DNA from: Paenibacillus humicola
Lineage (GTDB): Bacteria > Bacillota > Bacilli > Paenibacillales > Paenibacillaceae
Assembly: GCF_028826105.1 (NCBI RefSeq)
Contig: NZ_JAQGPL010000001.1
Coordinates: 1,638,501 to 1,702,500 of the forward strand
Direction: 5' to 3'
DNA: 64,000 nucleotides
Shown: one piece after another, positions 16,007-24,292 of the stretch
Layout: each line of letters opens with the position of its first letter
Numbering within the stretch: the stretch's first letter is position 1
Notes under the pieces: model-generated
Told to the model about the DNA's origin: nothing
Seen by the model: the letters and a program-made list of their open reading frames with translations, nothing else
Database searches by the model: none
Position numbers and translations under genes: made by a program

Positions 16007-16726
16007 ATGAAGGTTGAAATTTGGTCGGATATTGCTTGTCCGTATTGCTATATCGGAAAACGCAAATTTGAGAATGCGCTTGAGCTGTTTGCCAGCAAAG
16101 ACGAGGTAGAAGTCATTTACCACAGCTTTGAATTAGATCCTGATGCGAAACGCGATGTGGATTATGATGTTTATGATTATCGCGCAGCCAAATACGGATT
16201 GACGCGCGAGCAAGCCATCGCGAAGCAGGCCGGGTTGACAGAGCGAAGCCAATCTGTCGGGATTGAGTTAAATTATGATACGTTGATTTTGACCAATACT
16301 TTCGATGCGCTCCGGTTAACGCATTTTGCTGCCCGCTTTGGTAAAAAGAAGGAAATGATCGAGGTATTATTTAAAGCGTATTTTACGGATTCGAAGCATC
16401 TAGGGGATCACCAAACCTTAATTGACCTGGCAGCAACGATTGGTCTCGACAGGGATGAAACAGCTAAGGTTCTTGCGGGAGATGATTATGCGGATGAAGT
16501 TCGAGCCGATGAGCGTCAAGGGGAGCGGCTTGGTATACAGGGTGTTCCTTACTTTGTTATAAATGGAAAGTATGGAATTGCCGGTGCAGTACCTTCTGAA
16601 ATGTTTCTTCGAGCGCTCCACAAAGTTTCGGAAGAAGAGAGAACGCTCACTGTTCTAAACGGCTCGACCGATCATTCAGAAGACAATGATTGTGCCGATG
16701 GGGCTTGTCAAGTGAGCAGGGATTAA
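16007..16726 (+). CDS. DsbA family oxidoreductase (FrnE-like)
   Basis: A 239-residue thioredoxin-fold protein with the active site CPYC (Cys11-Cys14) in SDIACPYCYIGKRKFE and the cis-Pro loop GVPYFVINGKYGIAGA. It has no signal peptide, so it is cytoplasmic, like the FrnE group of disulfide isomerase-type proteins linked with oxidative stress. The C-terminus adds a Cys pair (DNDCADGACQ), also typical of FrnE relatives. The gene has a clear GAGGAGG ribosome binding site, is monocistronic and AT-rich, and is the last gene of the likely acquired block. Confidence 0.93.
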   Translation: MKVEIWSDIACPYCYIGKRKFENALELFASKDEVEVIYHSFELDPDAKRDVDYDVYDYRAAKYGLTREQAIAKQAGLTERSQSVGIELNYDTLILTNTFDALRLTHFAARFGKKKEMIEVLFKAYFTDSKHLGDHQTLIDLAATIGLDRDETAKVLAGDDYADEVRADERQGERLGIQGVPYFVINGKYGIAGAVPSEMFLRALHKVSEEERTLTVLNGSTDHSEDNDCADGACQVSRD

Positions 16727-16775
16727 GGGTTTGACATATAGACGTCTCGATTGCGAAGCAGATCGATGCAAAGAA

Positions 16776-16793
16776 GGGGCTGTCCAAAAAGTC
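16776..16793. mobile_element. Possible insertion-sequence end remnant
   Basis: GGGGCTGTCCAAAAAGTC resembles the terminal inverted repeats of IS1182-like elements in Firmicutes. No transposase and no partner repeat are visible, so at most one end survives. It lies at the right edge of the AT-rich block. Confidence 0.25.
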
Positions 16794-16882
16794 CGTGAAA
16801 AAGACTGAATGCCGGGCACCCCGTTTTATTGAAAGCAACTGGCATCCGCCTCGCTGCATTCCTACAAAAAGCAGTCGCCGCA

Positions 16883-16925
16883 AAAAAGTTGGAGCGGAAA
16901 CTTTACGTTTCCCCAACTTTTTTTA
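16883..16925 (+). terminator. Rho-independent terminator
   Basis: AAGTTGG pairs with CCAACTT and an inner GGAAAC pairs with GTTTCC around TTTAC, followed by a T run; A residues precede it, so it may act on both strands. Confidence 0.85.
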
Positions 16926-17137
16926 TTTGAGTGGCTTATTGGGTCAGCTCCCTTGTGTATACCGGGTTAATGATTGGAGCAAATTGTGCTGCAGTAAACG
17001 AGAATAAATTTGCTGCTTGAACCATGGTAGCGGTGAAGCCGCCAACCCGGCAAAGATGCGGCCTTCGGGGCAAGCCGTTATAATAGAACCATAACCGGTT
17101 AACCGGCATCAACGTTAAAAGGAGAACGCGACTTTAT

Positions 17138-18307
17138 ATGCCCTCGGCGCTTCGACTAAGCTCCATGCTAGGAATCCTGCTTGCCGTACAATTTTATATC
17201 GGCTGGAATGTGTATGCCTGGCTGTCCGCCCTCACCGGCCGCGTCCCCGGAGCCGTTTATTGGACGTTGTTCGCTCTCGTTTCCATGTCTTATCTCATCG
17301 CCCGGCTAAGCGCCCGTTACGTCCCCGGATTCGTCTCGCGGCTGATGAAGCGGATCGGCTCCTACTGGTTTATCGTCCTGCAGTACGGGCTGCTTCTGCT
17401 GCCATTCTCGAATCTTGCCGTCTATGCGCTGTATACCGCCTCCGTGCCATACGACGCCTCCATCCGGTATGCGGGCTTCGGGACCGCGGCGGCAATCGCC
17501 GTCATTTTCGCGCGCGGCTCCTGGAACGCCTGGACGCCGGTCGTCAGAACCTACTGCGTAACGGTCGCGAAAAAAGCCGGCGGCCGGGAGCGGCTTCGCA
17601 TCGCCGCTGCTTCCGATCTTCATCTGGGCGGCGTGGTCGGCCGGGGATACCTGCAGACGCTGGTGGACCGCGTGAACGAGCTGAAGCCGGATATCGTGCT
17701 GCTCCCCGGCGATGTGCTGGACGACGACATCGGGCCGTTCAAGCGCGCGCGGATGGATGACATCATCGGCGGTTTCCGCGCCGAGCTAGGCACGTATGCC
17801 GTACTCGGCAATCATGAATATTACGGCGGCTCGATCGAAGAATACACCGCCCTGATGGCGAAGGCCGGCATTCCCGTTCTGACAGACGAGACCCTGCTTG
17901 TTGCGGACAGCTTTTATTTGATCGGGCGGAAGGATAAAACCGCGGAAGGCAGAGGGGGCCGGAAAACGATCGAAGCGCTGCTGGACGGCGCCGACCGCTC
18001 GCTGCCGCTCTTTCTGCTCGACCATCAGCCGTCGGCGCTGAAGGAAGCGGCTGCAAGCGGCATCGATCTCTCGCTCTCCGGCCATACGCACCGCGGACAG
18101 ATGGCGCCGAACCATCTGATCACCCGCCGGCTGTTCGAGCTGGACTGGGGCTACAAGCGGATCGGTCCGCTCCATGCGGTCGTTTCCTCCGGCTACGGCA
18201 CCTGGGGGCCGCCGATCCGGCTCGGCAGCCGCTCGGAAATTGTGCTGATCGACGTGACGTTCGCCCCGGAGGACGGCTCCCCGGAGGCGCCGCATTCCGC
18301 GACTTGA
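17138..18307 (+). CDS. Membrane-anchored metallophosphoesterase
   Basis: A 389-residue protein. About the first 130 residues hold three to four transmembrane helices (for example MLGILLAVQFYIGWNVYAWL and VLQYGLLLLPFSNLAVYALY); the rest is a calcineurin-like phosphoesterase with all metal motifs: ASDLHLG, LLPGDVLDDD, VLGNHEYYGG and LSGHTHRGQ. The architecture matches YaeI/YkoQ-like enzymes, some of which are UDP-diacylglucosamine or phospholipid phosphoesterases; the substrate here is unknown. The catalytic domain is probably cytoplasmic, though this is not certain. AAAGGAGAA precedes ATG 17138. Single gene. Confidence 0.9.
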   Translation: MPSALRLSSMLGILLAVQFYIGWNVYAWLSALTGRVPGAVYWTLFALVSMSYLIARLSARYVPGFVSRLMKRIGSYWFIVLQYGLLLLPFSNLAVYALYTASVPYDASIRYAGFGTAAAIAVIFARGSWNAWTPVVRTYCVTVAKKAGGRERLRIAAASDLHLGGVVGRGYLQTLVDRVNELKPDIVLLPGDVLDDDIGPFKRARMDDIIGGFRAELGTYAVLGNHEYYGGSIEEYTALMAKAGIPVLTDETLLVADSFYLIGRKDKTAEGRGGRKTIEALLDGADRSLPLFLLDHQPSALKEAAASGIDLSLSGHTHRGQMAPNHLITRRLFELDWGYKRIGPLHAVVSSGYGTWGPPIRLGSRSEIVLIDVTFAPEDGSPEAPHSAT

Positions 18308-18479
18308 CGCCCGGACGCGTATTTCACGGACCGTTCGGATTCGTCTTGCGCTGCGGCTCCCGTCCTCCGCTCAGACGAGCGGCAGCCGCATGGATTGGCA
18401 GCCGTAACCGGCAGCTTTTGCCGCTCGTGCCGGCGGCGGCGGGGTTATAATGAAAAGATCAAGTGAACGTTTGGAGTGA

Positions 18480-20768
18480 ATGCCGCACGTGGAAATTAAC
18501 GGCTTACCTCTTCGCAGCCGGCCGTCTTTCCTGTCCTGGCTGCGGGAACGTTTGCGCGTCATGTTCGAGCGCGATACCCCGTTCTGGCGCGCGGCGGCGG
18601 CGGGCGATTGTATCGTTTGCGCCGCCATGCTGGCGGTCGACGGCTTCGGCGTCCCGACCGGCTTCGGCCCGATGTTCGACAGCCTGATGATGCTGCTGCT
18701 CGGCGCCGCCGCGCTGGCGGTGTCGGTTTATACGGCCGCGTTTCTGCTGGCGCTTATGTTTGCCCCGGTGTCCGGAACGTTTGCGGGCGCCGTTCTGTGC
18801 ACCGGATTTGTCGTCTACACCAGCTTTTATTATTCGGATGCGGGAATGGCCGTCTCGGCGGCGATCGCCGCCGTTTTGGCGACCGGCGGCGCGCTTGCCG
18901 GGATGTTTGCCTTCCTGCTGGCAAGCCGGAGCGTGCATGCGGCGGTCAAGCTGGCTGCCGTGCTCCTGCTCGTCACCGGAGCGGCGGCGGTGCGGCAGAA
19001 CCAGGTCCGGGACAGGGCGGCGGCTGTATCCGCATTCGCCGCCGGCGAGAAAGCGGCGGCCGCCGAAGCGGCGAAATCGGTGCGGCCGCTCACGGCGGCG
19101 GATCCGTCGCTGCCGGGCGCTTACCGGTATGATGTCTTTACGTACGGGAGCGGCGAAGACAAGCGCCGGAGCCAATTCGGCTCCGGCGCGGACGTGCGGA
19201 CGGAAACGGTCGACGCCTCCGCCTATATCAAGCGCTGGCCCTGGCTGCGCACGCTGTATTGGGGCTTTGGGCCGAAGGCGCTGCCCCTGAACGGGCGTGT
19301 CTGGATGCCGCAGGGGGACGGCCCGTTTCCGCTCGTGCTGATTTTGCACGGGAACCATTTGATGGAGCAGCCGTCCGACGAAGGGTACGCTTATTTAGGC
19401 GAGCTGCTCGCCAGCCGGGGCTTCGCCGTCGTGTCCGTGGACGAAAATTTTTTGAATTATTCGGTTTGGACGGACATCCCGGATCACGATATGAGGGCGA
19501 GGGCGTGGCTGCTGCTGCAGCACCTGAAGCAAATCGCGGCGCTGGCGGCCAGGCCGGGCAATCCGTTTTACGGCCGCGTCGACATGCATAACGTCGCGCT
19601 TATCGGCCATTCCAGAGGCGGGCAGGCCGTGGCGATGGCCGCCGACAGCGGCAAATGGTTCGCCTCGGACAAGACGCTGGAAGGATTGGCGGACCGGGTC
19701 CGCATCCAAGCCGTTGCGGCGATTGCCCCGACGGACAACGTCGTCGAGGACGAGTCGGCCGAGCTGAAAGACACGTATTACCTTACCCTGCAGGGTGCAG
19801 GCGACGGCGACGTCGATACGTTTAACGGCGAACGGCAGTATATCCGGACGACATTCGATAGAGCCGCGGGGGACCGGTTCAAGGCGGCGGTTTATATCGG
19901 CGAGGCGAATCACAGCCGCTTCAATACCGGCTGGGGCGTGAAGGACGACAGCCTGCCGGGCGGACTGCTGCTGAACGGAGCGGGGCTGATGCCGGCCGGG
20001 GACCAGCGGCAGGTCGCGAAGGTGTATATTTCCGCTTTCCTGGAGACGGCACTGCACGGCTCGCCGCGTTATACCGGTTTGTTCCGGGATTACCGCTCCG
20101 GAGCGGCCTGGCTGCCCGATGCGAGCTACATCAGCCGGTACGAGGACGGCCGGTTTCGGCCGGTTGCGCGATTCGAGAACGGCTCCGGCGGGACCGTGCT
20201 CGGCCCCGGCGTCGAGGCGAGCGCATCGCCCGGCATCCGGTGGTCGGAGCAAAATGTGGTGGACCGCGACGGCAAAAGCAAAGGCTCGCGCGGCGCCGTG
20301 CTGCAGTGGAGCTACGCGGCGGGCGGCACGTGGTCGCTGGCCTTGACCCGCCCGCTGCCGGCTGCGCCTGCGGACCGGCGCGCCCCCAGCCTCGCCTTCT
20401 CGATGACGAATCTCGAGGGAGAGAAGATCGCCGGCGAGGACGGCGATTTCGAGCTGCCGCTGCCGGATGTCGAGATCGAGCTCGAAAGCGCGGGCGGCGC
20501 GTCGGCCAGCCTGCCGCTTGCCGAATTTATGCCGGTCGTCCGACCGCCGCAGACGACCTTTACGATATCGCCGTGGCTGGAAAAACGGATCAAGGACGGC
20601 AAATACAAGGAAGCTTCCGAGCCTGTGCTTCAGACGTATTTGCTGCCGCTCGAACGGTTCCGGGAGGCGAATCCGCGGTTCGATCCCGGGCGGATCACCC
20701 GCATTACGTTCCGCTTCTCGGGCGAACCGGGCAAGCTGATGTTCGACGATATCGGGTTCGAAACCTGA
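18480..20768 (+). CDS. Large membrane-anchored alpha/beta hydrolase
   Basis: A 762-residue protein with three parts. Residues about 35-180 hold four to five hydrophobic segments (for example LMMLLLGAAALAVSVYTAAF). Residues about 270-540 are an alpha/beta hydrolase of the chlorophyllase or PET-hydrolase-like type: LVLILHGNHLMEQ carries the oxyanion His-Gly, the nucleophile is Ser378 in IGHSRGGQAV, with Asp442 (GAGDGD) and His478 (EANHSRFN) as the likely triad. Residues about 570-762 are beta-rich and end in KLMFDDIGFET, like a carbohydrate-binding jelly roll. The catalytic part is probably outside the cell. ATG 18480 has a close TTTGGAGTGA. It overlaps a hairpin shared with lacI. Substrate (polyester, lipid or polysaccharide ester) unknown. 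Confidence 0.82.
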   Translation: MPHVEINGLPLRSRPSFLSWLRERLRVMFERDTPFWRAAAAGDCIVCAAMLAVDGFGVPTGFGPMFDSLMMLLLGAAALAVSVYTAAFLLALMFAPVSGTFAGAVLCTGFVVYTSFYYSDAGMAVSAAIAAVLATGGALAGMFAFLLASRSVHAAVKLAAVLLLVTGAAAVRQNQVRDRAAAVSAFAAGEKAAAAEAAKSVRPLTAADPSLPGAYRYDVFTYGSGEDKRRSQFGSGADVRTETVDASAYIKRWPWLRTLYWGFGPKALPLNGRVWMPQGDGPFPLVLILHGNHLMEQPSDEGYAYLGELLASRGFAVVSVDENFLNYSVWTDIPDHDMRARAWLLLQHLKQIAALAARPGNPFYGRVDMHNVALIGHSRGGQAVAMAADSGKWFASDKTLEGLADRVRIQAVAAIAPTDNVVEDESAELKDTYYLTLQGAGDGDVDTFNGERQYIRTTFDRAAGDRFKAAVYIGEANHSRFNTGWGVKDDSLPGGLLLNGAGLMPAGDQRQVAKVYISAFLETALHGSPRYTGLFRDYRSGAAWLPDASYISRYEDGRFRPVARFENGSGGTVLGPGVEASASPGIRWSEQNVVDRDGKSKGSRGAVLQWSYAAGGTWSLALTRPLPAAPADRRAPSLAFSMTNLEGEKIAGEDGDFELPLPDVEIELESAGGASASLPLAEFMPVVRPPQTTFTISPWLEKRIKDGKYKEASEPVLQTYLLPLERFREANPRFDPGRITRITFRFSGEPGKLMFDDIGFET

Positions 20769-20773
20769 AGCGC

Positions 20774-20823
20774 GCCGGCAGCCGCCAGAGTCCCGGATTC
20801 CGGTCTTTACTCCGGCTGCCGGC
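20774..20823. terminator. Hairpin between convergent hydrolase and lacI genes
   Basis: GCCGGCAGCCG (20774-20784) is the exact reverse complement of CGGCTGCCGGC (20813-20823). The loop holds CCGGATTCCGG and the stop of the lacI gene. There is no clear T run on either side, so termination is plausible but weakly supported. Confidence 0.5.
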
Positions 20824-21832
20824 TCTCCGGCGGCGGGGCGCTTGATTTTCGGACGCGAAGCACCGGCGGCAAAATCACGCGCCTGGGCTCTGCCGGGGCC
20901 TGGTTCCGGATCCGATCGACCAGCAGCTGTACGCCCATATAGCCGAAATCGTAGGCTGGCTGAGCGACCACCGTCATGAACGGATCGACGACGAAACCGG
21001 CCTCCAGCTCGTCGAAGCAGACGACCGAGACGTCCGCCGGCACCCGAAGGCCCCTTGCCTGCAGCGCCCGGATCGCGCCGAGCGCAAGGAAATTGTTCGC
21101 GGCGAATAGCGCCGTCGGCCGTCCGCCAGCCTGCATCAGCCGATCGGCCCATTCGTCGTGATCGGCATGCTTGTAATCGGCCTCGGCGACAAGCTCCGGA
21201 TCAAGCGGAATCCCGGCCAGTGCCAGCGCCTCCTCGTAGCCGCTCTGCCGCAGCCGTGCGGTCGATACGGCGCGCGAGCCGTTCAGCAGCGCGATCCGGC
21301 GGTGGCCGAGCCCGATCAGGTGCCCGGTCAGCTGCCGGGCGCCCTCCTTGCTGTCCCCCAGCACGATGTCGCACGACATGCCGGGCACCTCCCGGTCCAG
21401 CAGAACGACCTTGATGTTCTGCCTCCGCAGCTTGTCCAGCCCGGCCAGGGAATCGTCGCCGGCCGGCGCGAACAGGACGCCGTCGACCCGGGCGGACAGA
21501 ACGGCGTCGATATATTCCTTCTCCTTCTCCACGTTCTCGTCGCTGTTGGCGAGCAGCAGCCGGTAGCCGAGCCGGCGGGCGGCGTCCTCGGCGCCGCGGG
21601 CGAGCGACGTGTAGAACGGATTCGTAATGTCGGTGATCAGCAGCGACAGCAGCCGAGTTTCCTGCACGACAAGACTGCGGGCGATCGAATTGGGCACGTA
21701 ATTCATTTCCTTCATGATGGCGAGCACCCGCTGCCTTGTCTTATCGCTGATCCGGCCGGTGTTATTGATCACCCTCGAAACGGTCATCGCGGAGCAGCCC
21801 GCTTTTTTGGCGATATCGTAAATGGTAACCAT
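20807..21832 (-). CDS. LacI family transcriptional regulator
   Basis: A 341-residue LacI-type repressor. The N-terminal HTH with hinge helix is TIYDIAKKAGCSAMTVSRVI, and the periplasmic-binding-protein-like effector domain follows from about residue 60 (SLLITDITNPFYTSLARGAE), so the ligand is probably a sugar. A TTG at 21844 is in frame, but ATG 21832 gives the standard start MVTIYDIAKKAG and better spacing from AGGGG. It is divergent from an SDR gene whose promoter overlaps the 16-bp palindrome GAGTTACCGGTAACTC with the central CpG typical of LacI operators. A second palindrome, GGTACGTACC (21867-21876), lies in its own leader and may serve autoregulation. Confidence 0.92.
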   Translation of the reverse strand: MVTIYDIAKKAGCSAMTVSRVINNTGRISDKTRQRVLAIMKEMNYVPNSIARSLVVQETRLLSLLITDITNPFYTSLARGAEDAARRLGYRLLLANSDENVEKEKEYIDAVLSARVDGVLFAPAGDDSLAGLDKLRRQNIKVVLLDREVPGMSCDIVLGDSKEGARQLTGHLIGLGHRRIALLNGSRAVSTARLRQSGYEEALALAGIPLDPELVAEADYKHADHDEWADRLMQAGGRPTALFAANNFLALGAIRALQARGLRVPADVSVVCFDELEAGFVVDPFMTVVAQPAYDFGYMGVQLLVDRIRNQAPAEPRRVILPPVLRVRKSSAPPPESRQPE

Positions 21833-21896
21833 TCGTTCGTCCAAACCCCTGTAAAAGATAGTATTCGGTACGTACCACTATAGCGCATCTCGGCTA

Positions 21897-21942
21897 TTGA
21901 CAGCAATGCGTGTTGCTGTTAGCGTAGAGTTACCGGTAACTC
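21897..21942 (+). promoter_or_regulatory. Promoter with LacI-type operator ahead of the SDR gene
   Basis: TTGACA (21897-21902), 17-bp spacer, TAGCGT (21920-21925), then the perfect 16-bp palindrome GAGTTACCGGTAACTC (21927-21942) over the start of transcription. Binding there would block initiation. The divergent LacI protein is the obvious candidate. Confidence 0.8.
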
Positions 21943-21960
21943 CAACATGAGGTGATCGTA

Positions 21961-22050
21961 ATGGCAGGACCTATCAGGAGTTCAGCATCAACCGGATCGG
22001 CCCGAGCCTCTGAGCAGGCGGGCGTCGCTTCGAGCCATCATATCAGGTGA
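21961..22050 (+). CDS. Possible 29-residue leader peptide
   Basis: ATG 21961 follows GAGGTGAT at good spacing and opens a 29-codon frame ending at TGA 22050, 12 bases before the ribosome binding site core of the SDR gene. The peptide is Ser/Ala-rich (MAGPIRSSASTGSARASEQA...) with HH near its end; no signal peptide. It could be a small protein, a leader that couples translation, or chance. It lies on the LacI-controlled transcript. Confidence 0.35.
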   Translation: MAGPIRSSASTGSARASEQAGVASSHHIR

Positions 22051-22071
22051 AAAAAAGGAAGGATGCGGCAA

Positions 22072-22866
22072 ATGGGAAGATTAGCGGGTAAAATCGCGCT
22101 TGTGACGGGCGGCAGCCGCGGCATCGGCGAAGCGATCGTCATTCGGCTTGCCGAGGAGGGCGCCGATGTGGCGGTCAATTACACGTCCGACTCCAGCCGG
22201 CCGAAGGCGGAGGCCGTCGCCGCCGAGGTGCGGCGCCTCGGCGGCCGTTCGATCGTCGTTCAAGCCGACGTCGGGAGCCGCGAGCAGGTCATGCGCATGT
22301 TCGAGACGGTCGAGAAAGAGCTCGGCCAGGTTGAAATTCTCGTCAACAATGCGGGGATCGCGCCGTTCGAGCCGTTCATGAAGGTGACGGACGAAACGTG
22401 GGACCGGACCTACAACACGAACGTCAAATCGATTTTCATGTGCTCGCAGCGCGCGGCGGCCTCGATGATCGAGAAGCGTTACGGCAAAATCGTCAACGTG
22501 CTTTCGACGGCCAGCCTCGTCGTCACGAGCCCGGTCATTCCGCATTACCAGTCGTCCAAGGCGGCGGCCAACATGCTGACGAAAGGCATGGCGATCGAGC
22601 TCGGCAAATTCAACATCAACGTCAACGCCGTCGGGCCGAGCACCGTCGATACCGACATGTGCACCGACTATTTGGCGGACGACGAAATCCGGCGCAAGGA
22701 AATCGAGGCCAACCCGATGAAACGGCTCGGCACGGCCAGACAAATCGGCGATGCGGTCGTTTTCCTCGCCTCCGACGAAGCGATGCAGGTGAACGGCCAT
22801 CTGCTGATGGTCGACGGCGGTCTGACGGTGAAAGCCGCGCAGCCGGACGATCATATGGAACGGTAG
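22072..22866 (+). CDS. SDR family oxidoreductase
   Basis: A 264-residue classical short-chain dehydrogenase. The cofactor motif TGGSRGIGEA, the structural motif NNAGIAPFEP and the catalytic Ser...Tyr-x3-Lys (LSTASLV, then YQSSK) are complete; the C-terminus MVDGGLTVKAA closes the fold. It is 3-oxoacyl-ACP reductase or glucose/sorbitol dehydrogenase-like; an acidic residue after strand 2 is not obvious (NYTSDSSRP), suggesting NADP(H). ATG 22063 touches the AAGGAAGG site; ATG 22072 has correct spacing and is chosen. The LacI regulator and operator upstream suggest a sugar or polyol substrate, which is inference. Confidence 0.9.
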   Translation: MGRLAGKIALVTGGSRGIGEAIVIRLAEEGADVAVNYTSDSSRPKAEAVAAEVRRLGGRSIVVQADVGSREQVMRMFETVEKELGQVEILVNNAGIAPFEPFMKVTDETWDRTYNTNVKSIFMCSQRAAASMIEKRYGKIVNVLSTASLVVTSPVIPHYQSSKAAANMLTKGMAIELGKFNINVNAVGPSTVDTDMCTDYLADDEIRRKEIEANPMKRLGTARQIGDAVVFLASDEAMQVNGHLLMVDGGLTVKAAQPDDHMER

Positions 22867-22894
22867 ACGTTCGCTTCCGAATCTCGGCAGCCGC

Positions 22895-24034
22895 TTATGG
22901 CAGCCGGCCTCCCGGGCCCGTCTTTTGAGCCGCCGCGGGGGCCGGCTTTTTGCCGCGCAGCAGCGCGGCGAAGAAGACGATCAGGACCGGCAGGATAAAG
23001 AACGCCGCGTTCCAAATCGGATGCACCTCGTTAACCTGGAAAATCCAGCTCGCATCGCCCATGTCGATTCCGGACATCGCGATGCAGCTCATGAGCAGCG
23101 CCATCGGCATCACGAGCATTTTGTCCTTCTTCAGCCCGATCATATGGATCAGCGTTTCATGCGCGGCGAATAAAACCAGCGTTGCTTTCATGAAGGACGC
23201 CACGATAAGCGAATAGCCGATCAGCGCCTCGATGCGCTGAAAGACATCGATAATGCTGACGGTTCTGGCCAGCTCGAACAGGGAATATTTGCGTTCGCCG
23301 GCGATCGGACCGAACACCATGATCGTGACGACAGTCGCCGCCGCCAGCGACAGCAGCGAGGCGGCCAGTCCCAGCGCCAGCTTCGGCCCGAGCTTTCCGC
23401 CTTTTTTCGCATGCTGGAGAATCATTGTGAAGATGACCGCCTCGCCGAACGGAAAGCCGAACGAAAAGTAGGTGCCGTGAAGCATCGGCCTCACTCCCTC
23501 CGGCATGATCGGGAGCAGCTGACGGGGATCGAAATTGTTGGCCGAAAGCGCCGCGATCAGAAACACGAAAAACATGACGTTGCCCATCAGGACGGGAAAA
23601 AGTCCCGCGAGCTTGTCGATGCCGGTCCGCACCGACAGCCCGACAACCAGGAAGGTCGGGAAAATAAACCAGTAAGCCGGCGTTTCCCGCAGCATGGAGC
23701 TTTTCAGAAACATCGCGATGTCAAGCACGATCGACGGTCCCATATCGAACAGAAAAGACAGAAACATGCAGCCGAGCAGCAGCGTGACCGGCGTTCCAAT
23801 GACGGCCCGGCTGCATTCGATGAGGCTTTGGCCGGGATACGCGCGCGCCAGCCAGGCCACCGGAACGAGCAGCAGCAATCCGAGCGAGGCGGAGACCAGC
23901 AGGCTGATCCAGGCCGCATTTCCCGCAAGTCCGATGAGCGGGCTGGGAATATTCGTAATGGATGAGCAAGTGAGAAAAACAAACAGCAGGATCGCCGCCT
24001 GATTGGCCGAAATCAACGTTTTGTCGCGGTTCAC
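22895..24034 (-). CDS. Spore germination receptor B subunit (GerAB family)
   Basis: A 379-residue integral membrane protein with about ten helices, of the GerAB/APC-superfamily type that binds germinants in the inner membrane of the spore. Typical stretches are TLISANQAAILLFVFLTCSS at the start and GFPFGEAVIFTMILQHAKK in the middle. The frame stays open to 24133, but GTG 24034 has GGGAGG 10 bases upstream and gives the family start NRDKTLISANQ. It overlaps the stop of the small gene upstream by 3 bases (translational coupling). It is the last gene of the A-C-small-B germinant receptor operon. Confidence 0.92.
   Translation of the reverse strand: MNRDKTLISANQAAILLFVFLTCSSITNIPSPLIGLAGNAAWISLLVSASLGLLLLVPVAWLARAYPGQSLIECSRAVIGTPVTLLLGCMFLSFLFDMGPSIVLDIAMFLKSSMLRETPAYWFIFPTFLVVGLSVRTGIDKLAGLFPVLMGNVMFFVFLIAALSANNFDPRQLLPIMPEGVRPMLHGTYFSFGFPFGEAVIFTMILQHAKKGGKLGPKLALGLAASLLSLAAATVVTIMVFGPIAGERKYSLFELARTVSIIDVFQRIEALIGYSLIVASFMKATLVLFAAHETLIHMIGLKKDKMLVMPMALLMSCIAMSGIDMGDASWIFQVNEVHPIWNAAFFILPVLIVFFAALLRGKKPAPAAAQKTGPGGRLP
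22902..22951 (+). terminator. Possible terminator of the SDR gene inside the gerB 3' end
   Basis: AGCCGGCC (22902-22909) pairs with GGCCGGCT (22940-22947), followed by TTTT. The stem lies within the last codons of the convergent germination gene. Confidence 0.45.
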
Positions 24035-24285
24035 GCTGCGCCGCCTCCCGATGTAAACCAGTTGTGCAGCCCGCTTGCCGCCGGTTTGAAAAGCGCCCTG
24101 AACAGCTCGTAATAGTCGGGCAGACGGATCCAATTCGTGAGAGCGGCGGTTTGATACACGACGAGGAGCAGCAGGCAGCCGTAGACGAGCTTCACTCTCG
24201 TCGGCCGCGGGCCTTCCTTTTTACCCGCCCTCCAATCGCTGAACATCATCGAGGCGATCGAGATTGCAATCAGAAACAGAACCAT
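24031..24285 (-). CDS. Small two-helix membrane protein in the ger operon (putative D subunit)
   Basis: An 84-residue protein with two hydrophobic segments, residues about 1-16 (MVLFLIAISIASMMF) and about 32-50 (LVYGCLLLLVVYQTAALTNW), joined by a basic loop (RAGKKEGPRPTRVK). The frame is open to 24510 but that part overlaps gerC; ATG 24285 lies 5 bases after the gerC stop and its own stop overlaps the gerB start. Size, topology and position match the small two-helix D subunits reported for several germinant receptors (GerKD type), which adjust receptor activity. The assignment rests on topology and context, not sequence identity. Confidence 0.7.
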   Translation of the reverse strand: MVLFLIAISIASMMFSDWRAGKKEGPRPTRVKLVYGCLLLLVVYQTAALTNWIRLPDYYELFRALFKPAASGLHNWFTSGGGAA

Positions 24286-24292
24286 TTTTCGG

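Larger units (their letters stand above)
16727..17137. other. Intergenic region with IS-end-like motif and terminator
   Basis: This 411-base gap has no supported gene; the longest frame runs through the terminator. It contains GGGGCTGTCCAAAAAGTC (16776-16793), which resembles terminal repeats of some insertion sequences, the terminator at 16883-16925, and a TATAAT at 17079-17084 that may serve the next gene. Confidence 0.5.

Noticed and set aside
16795-17007. 70-codon frame after the DsbA-like gene
   Set aside because: It reads through a clear terminator hairpin and lacks a ribosome binding site.
19395-21152. 585-codon - strand frame across the hydrolase and lacI genes
   Set aside because: It overlaps two well-supported genes and has no homology-like motif.
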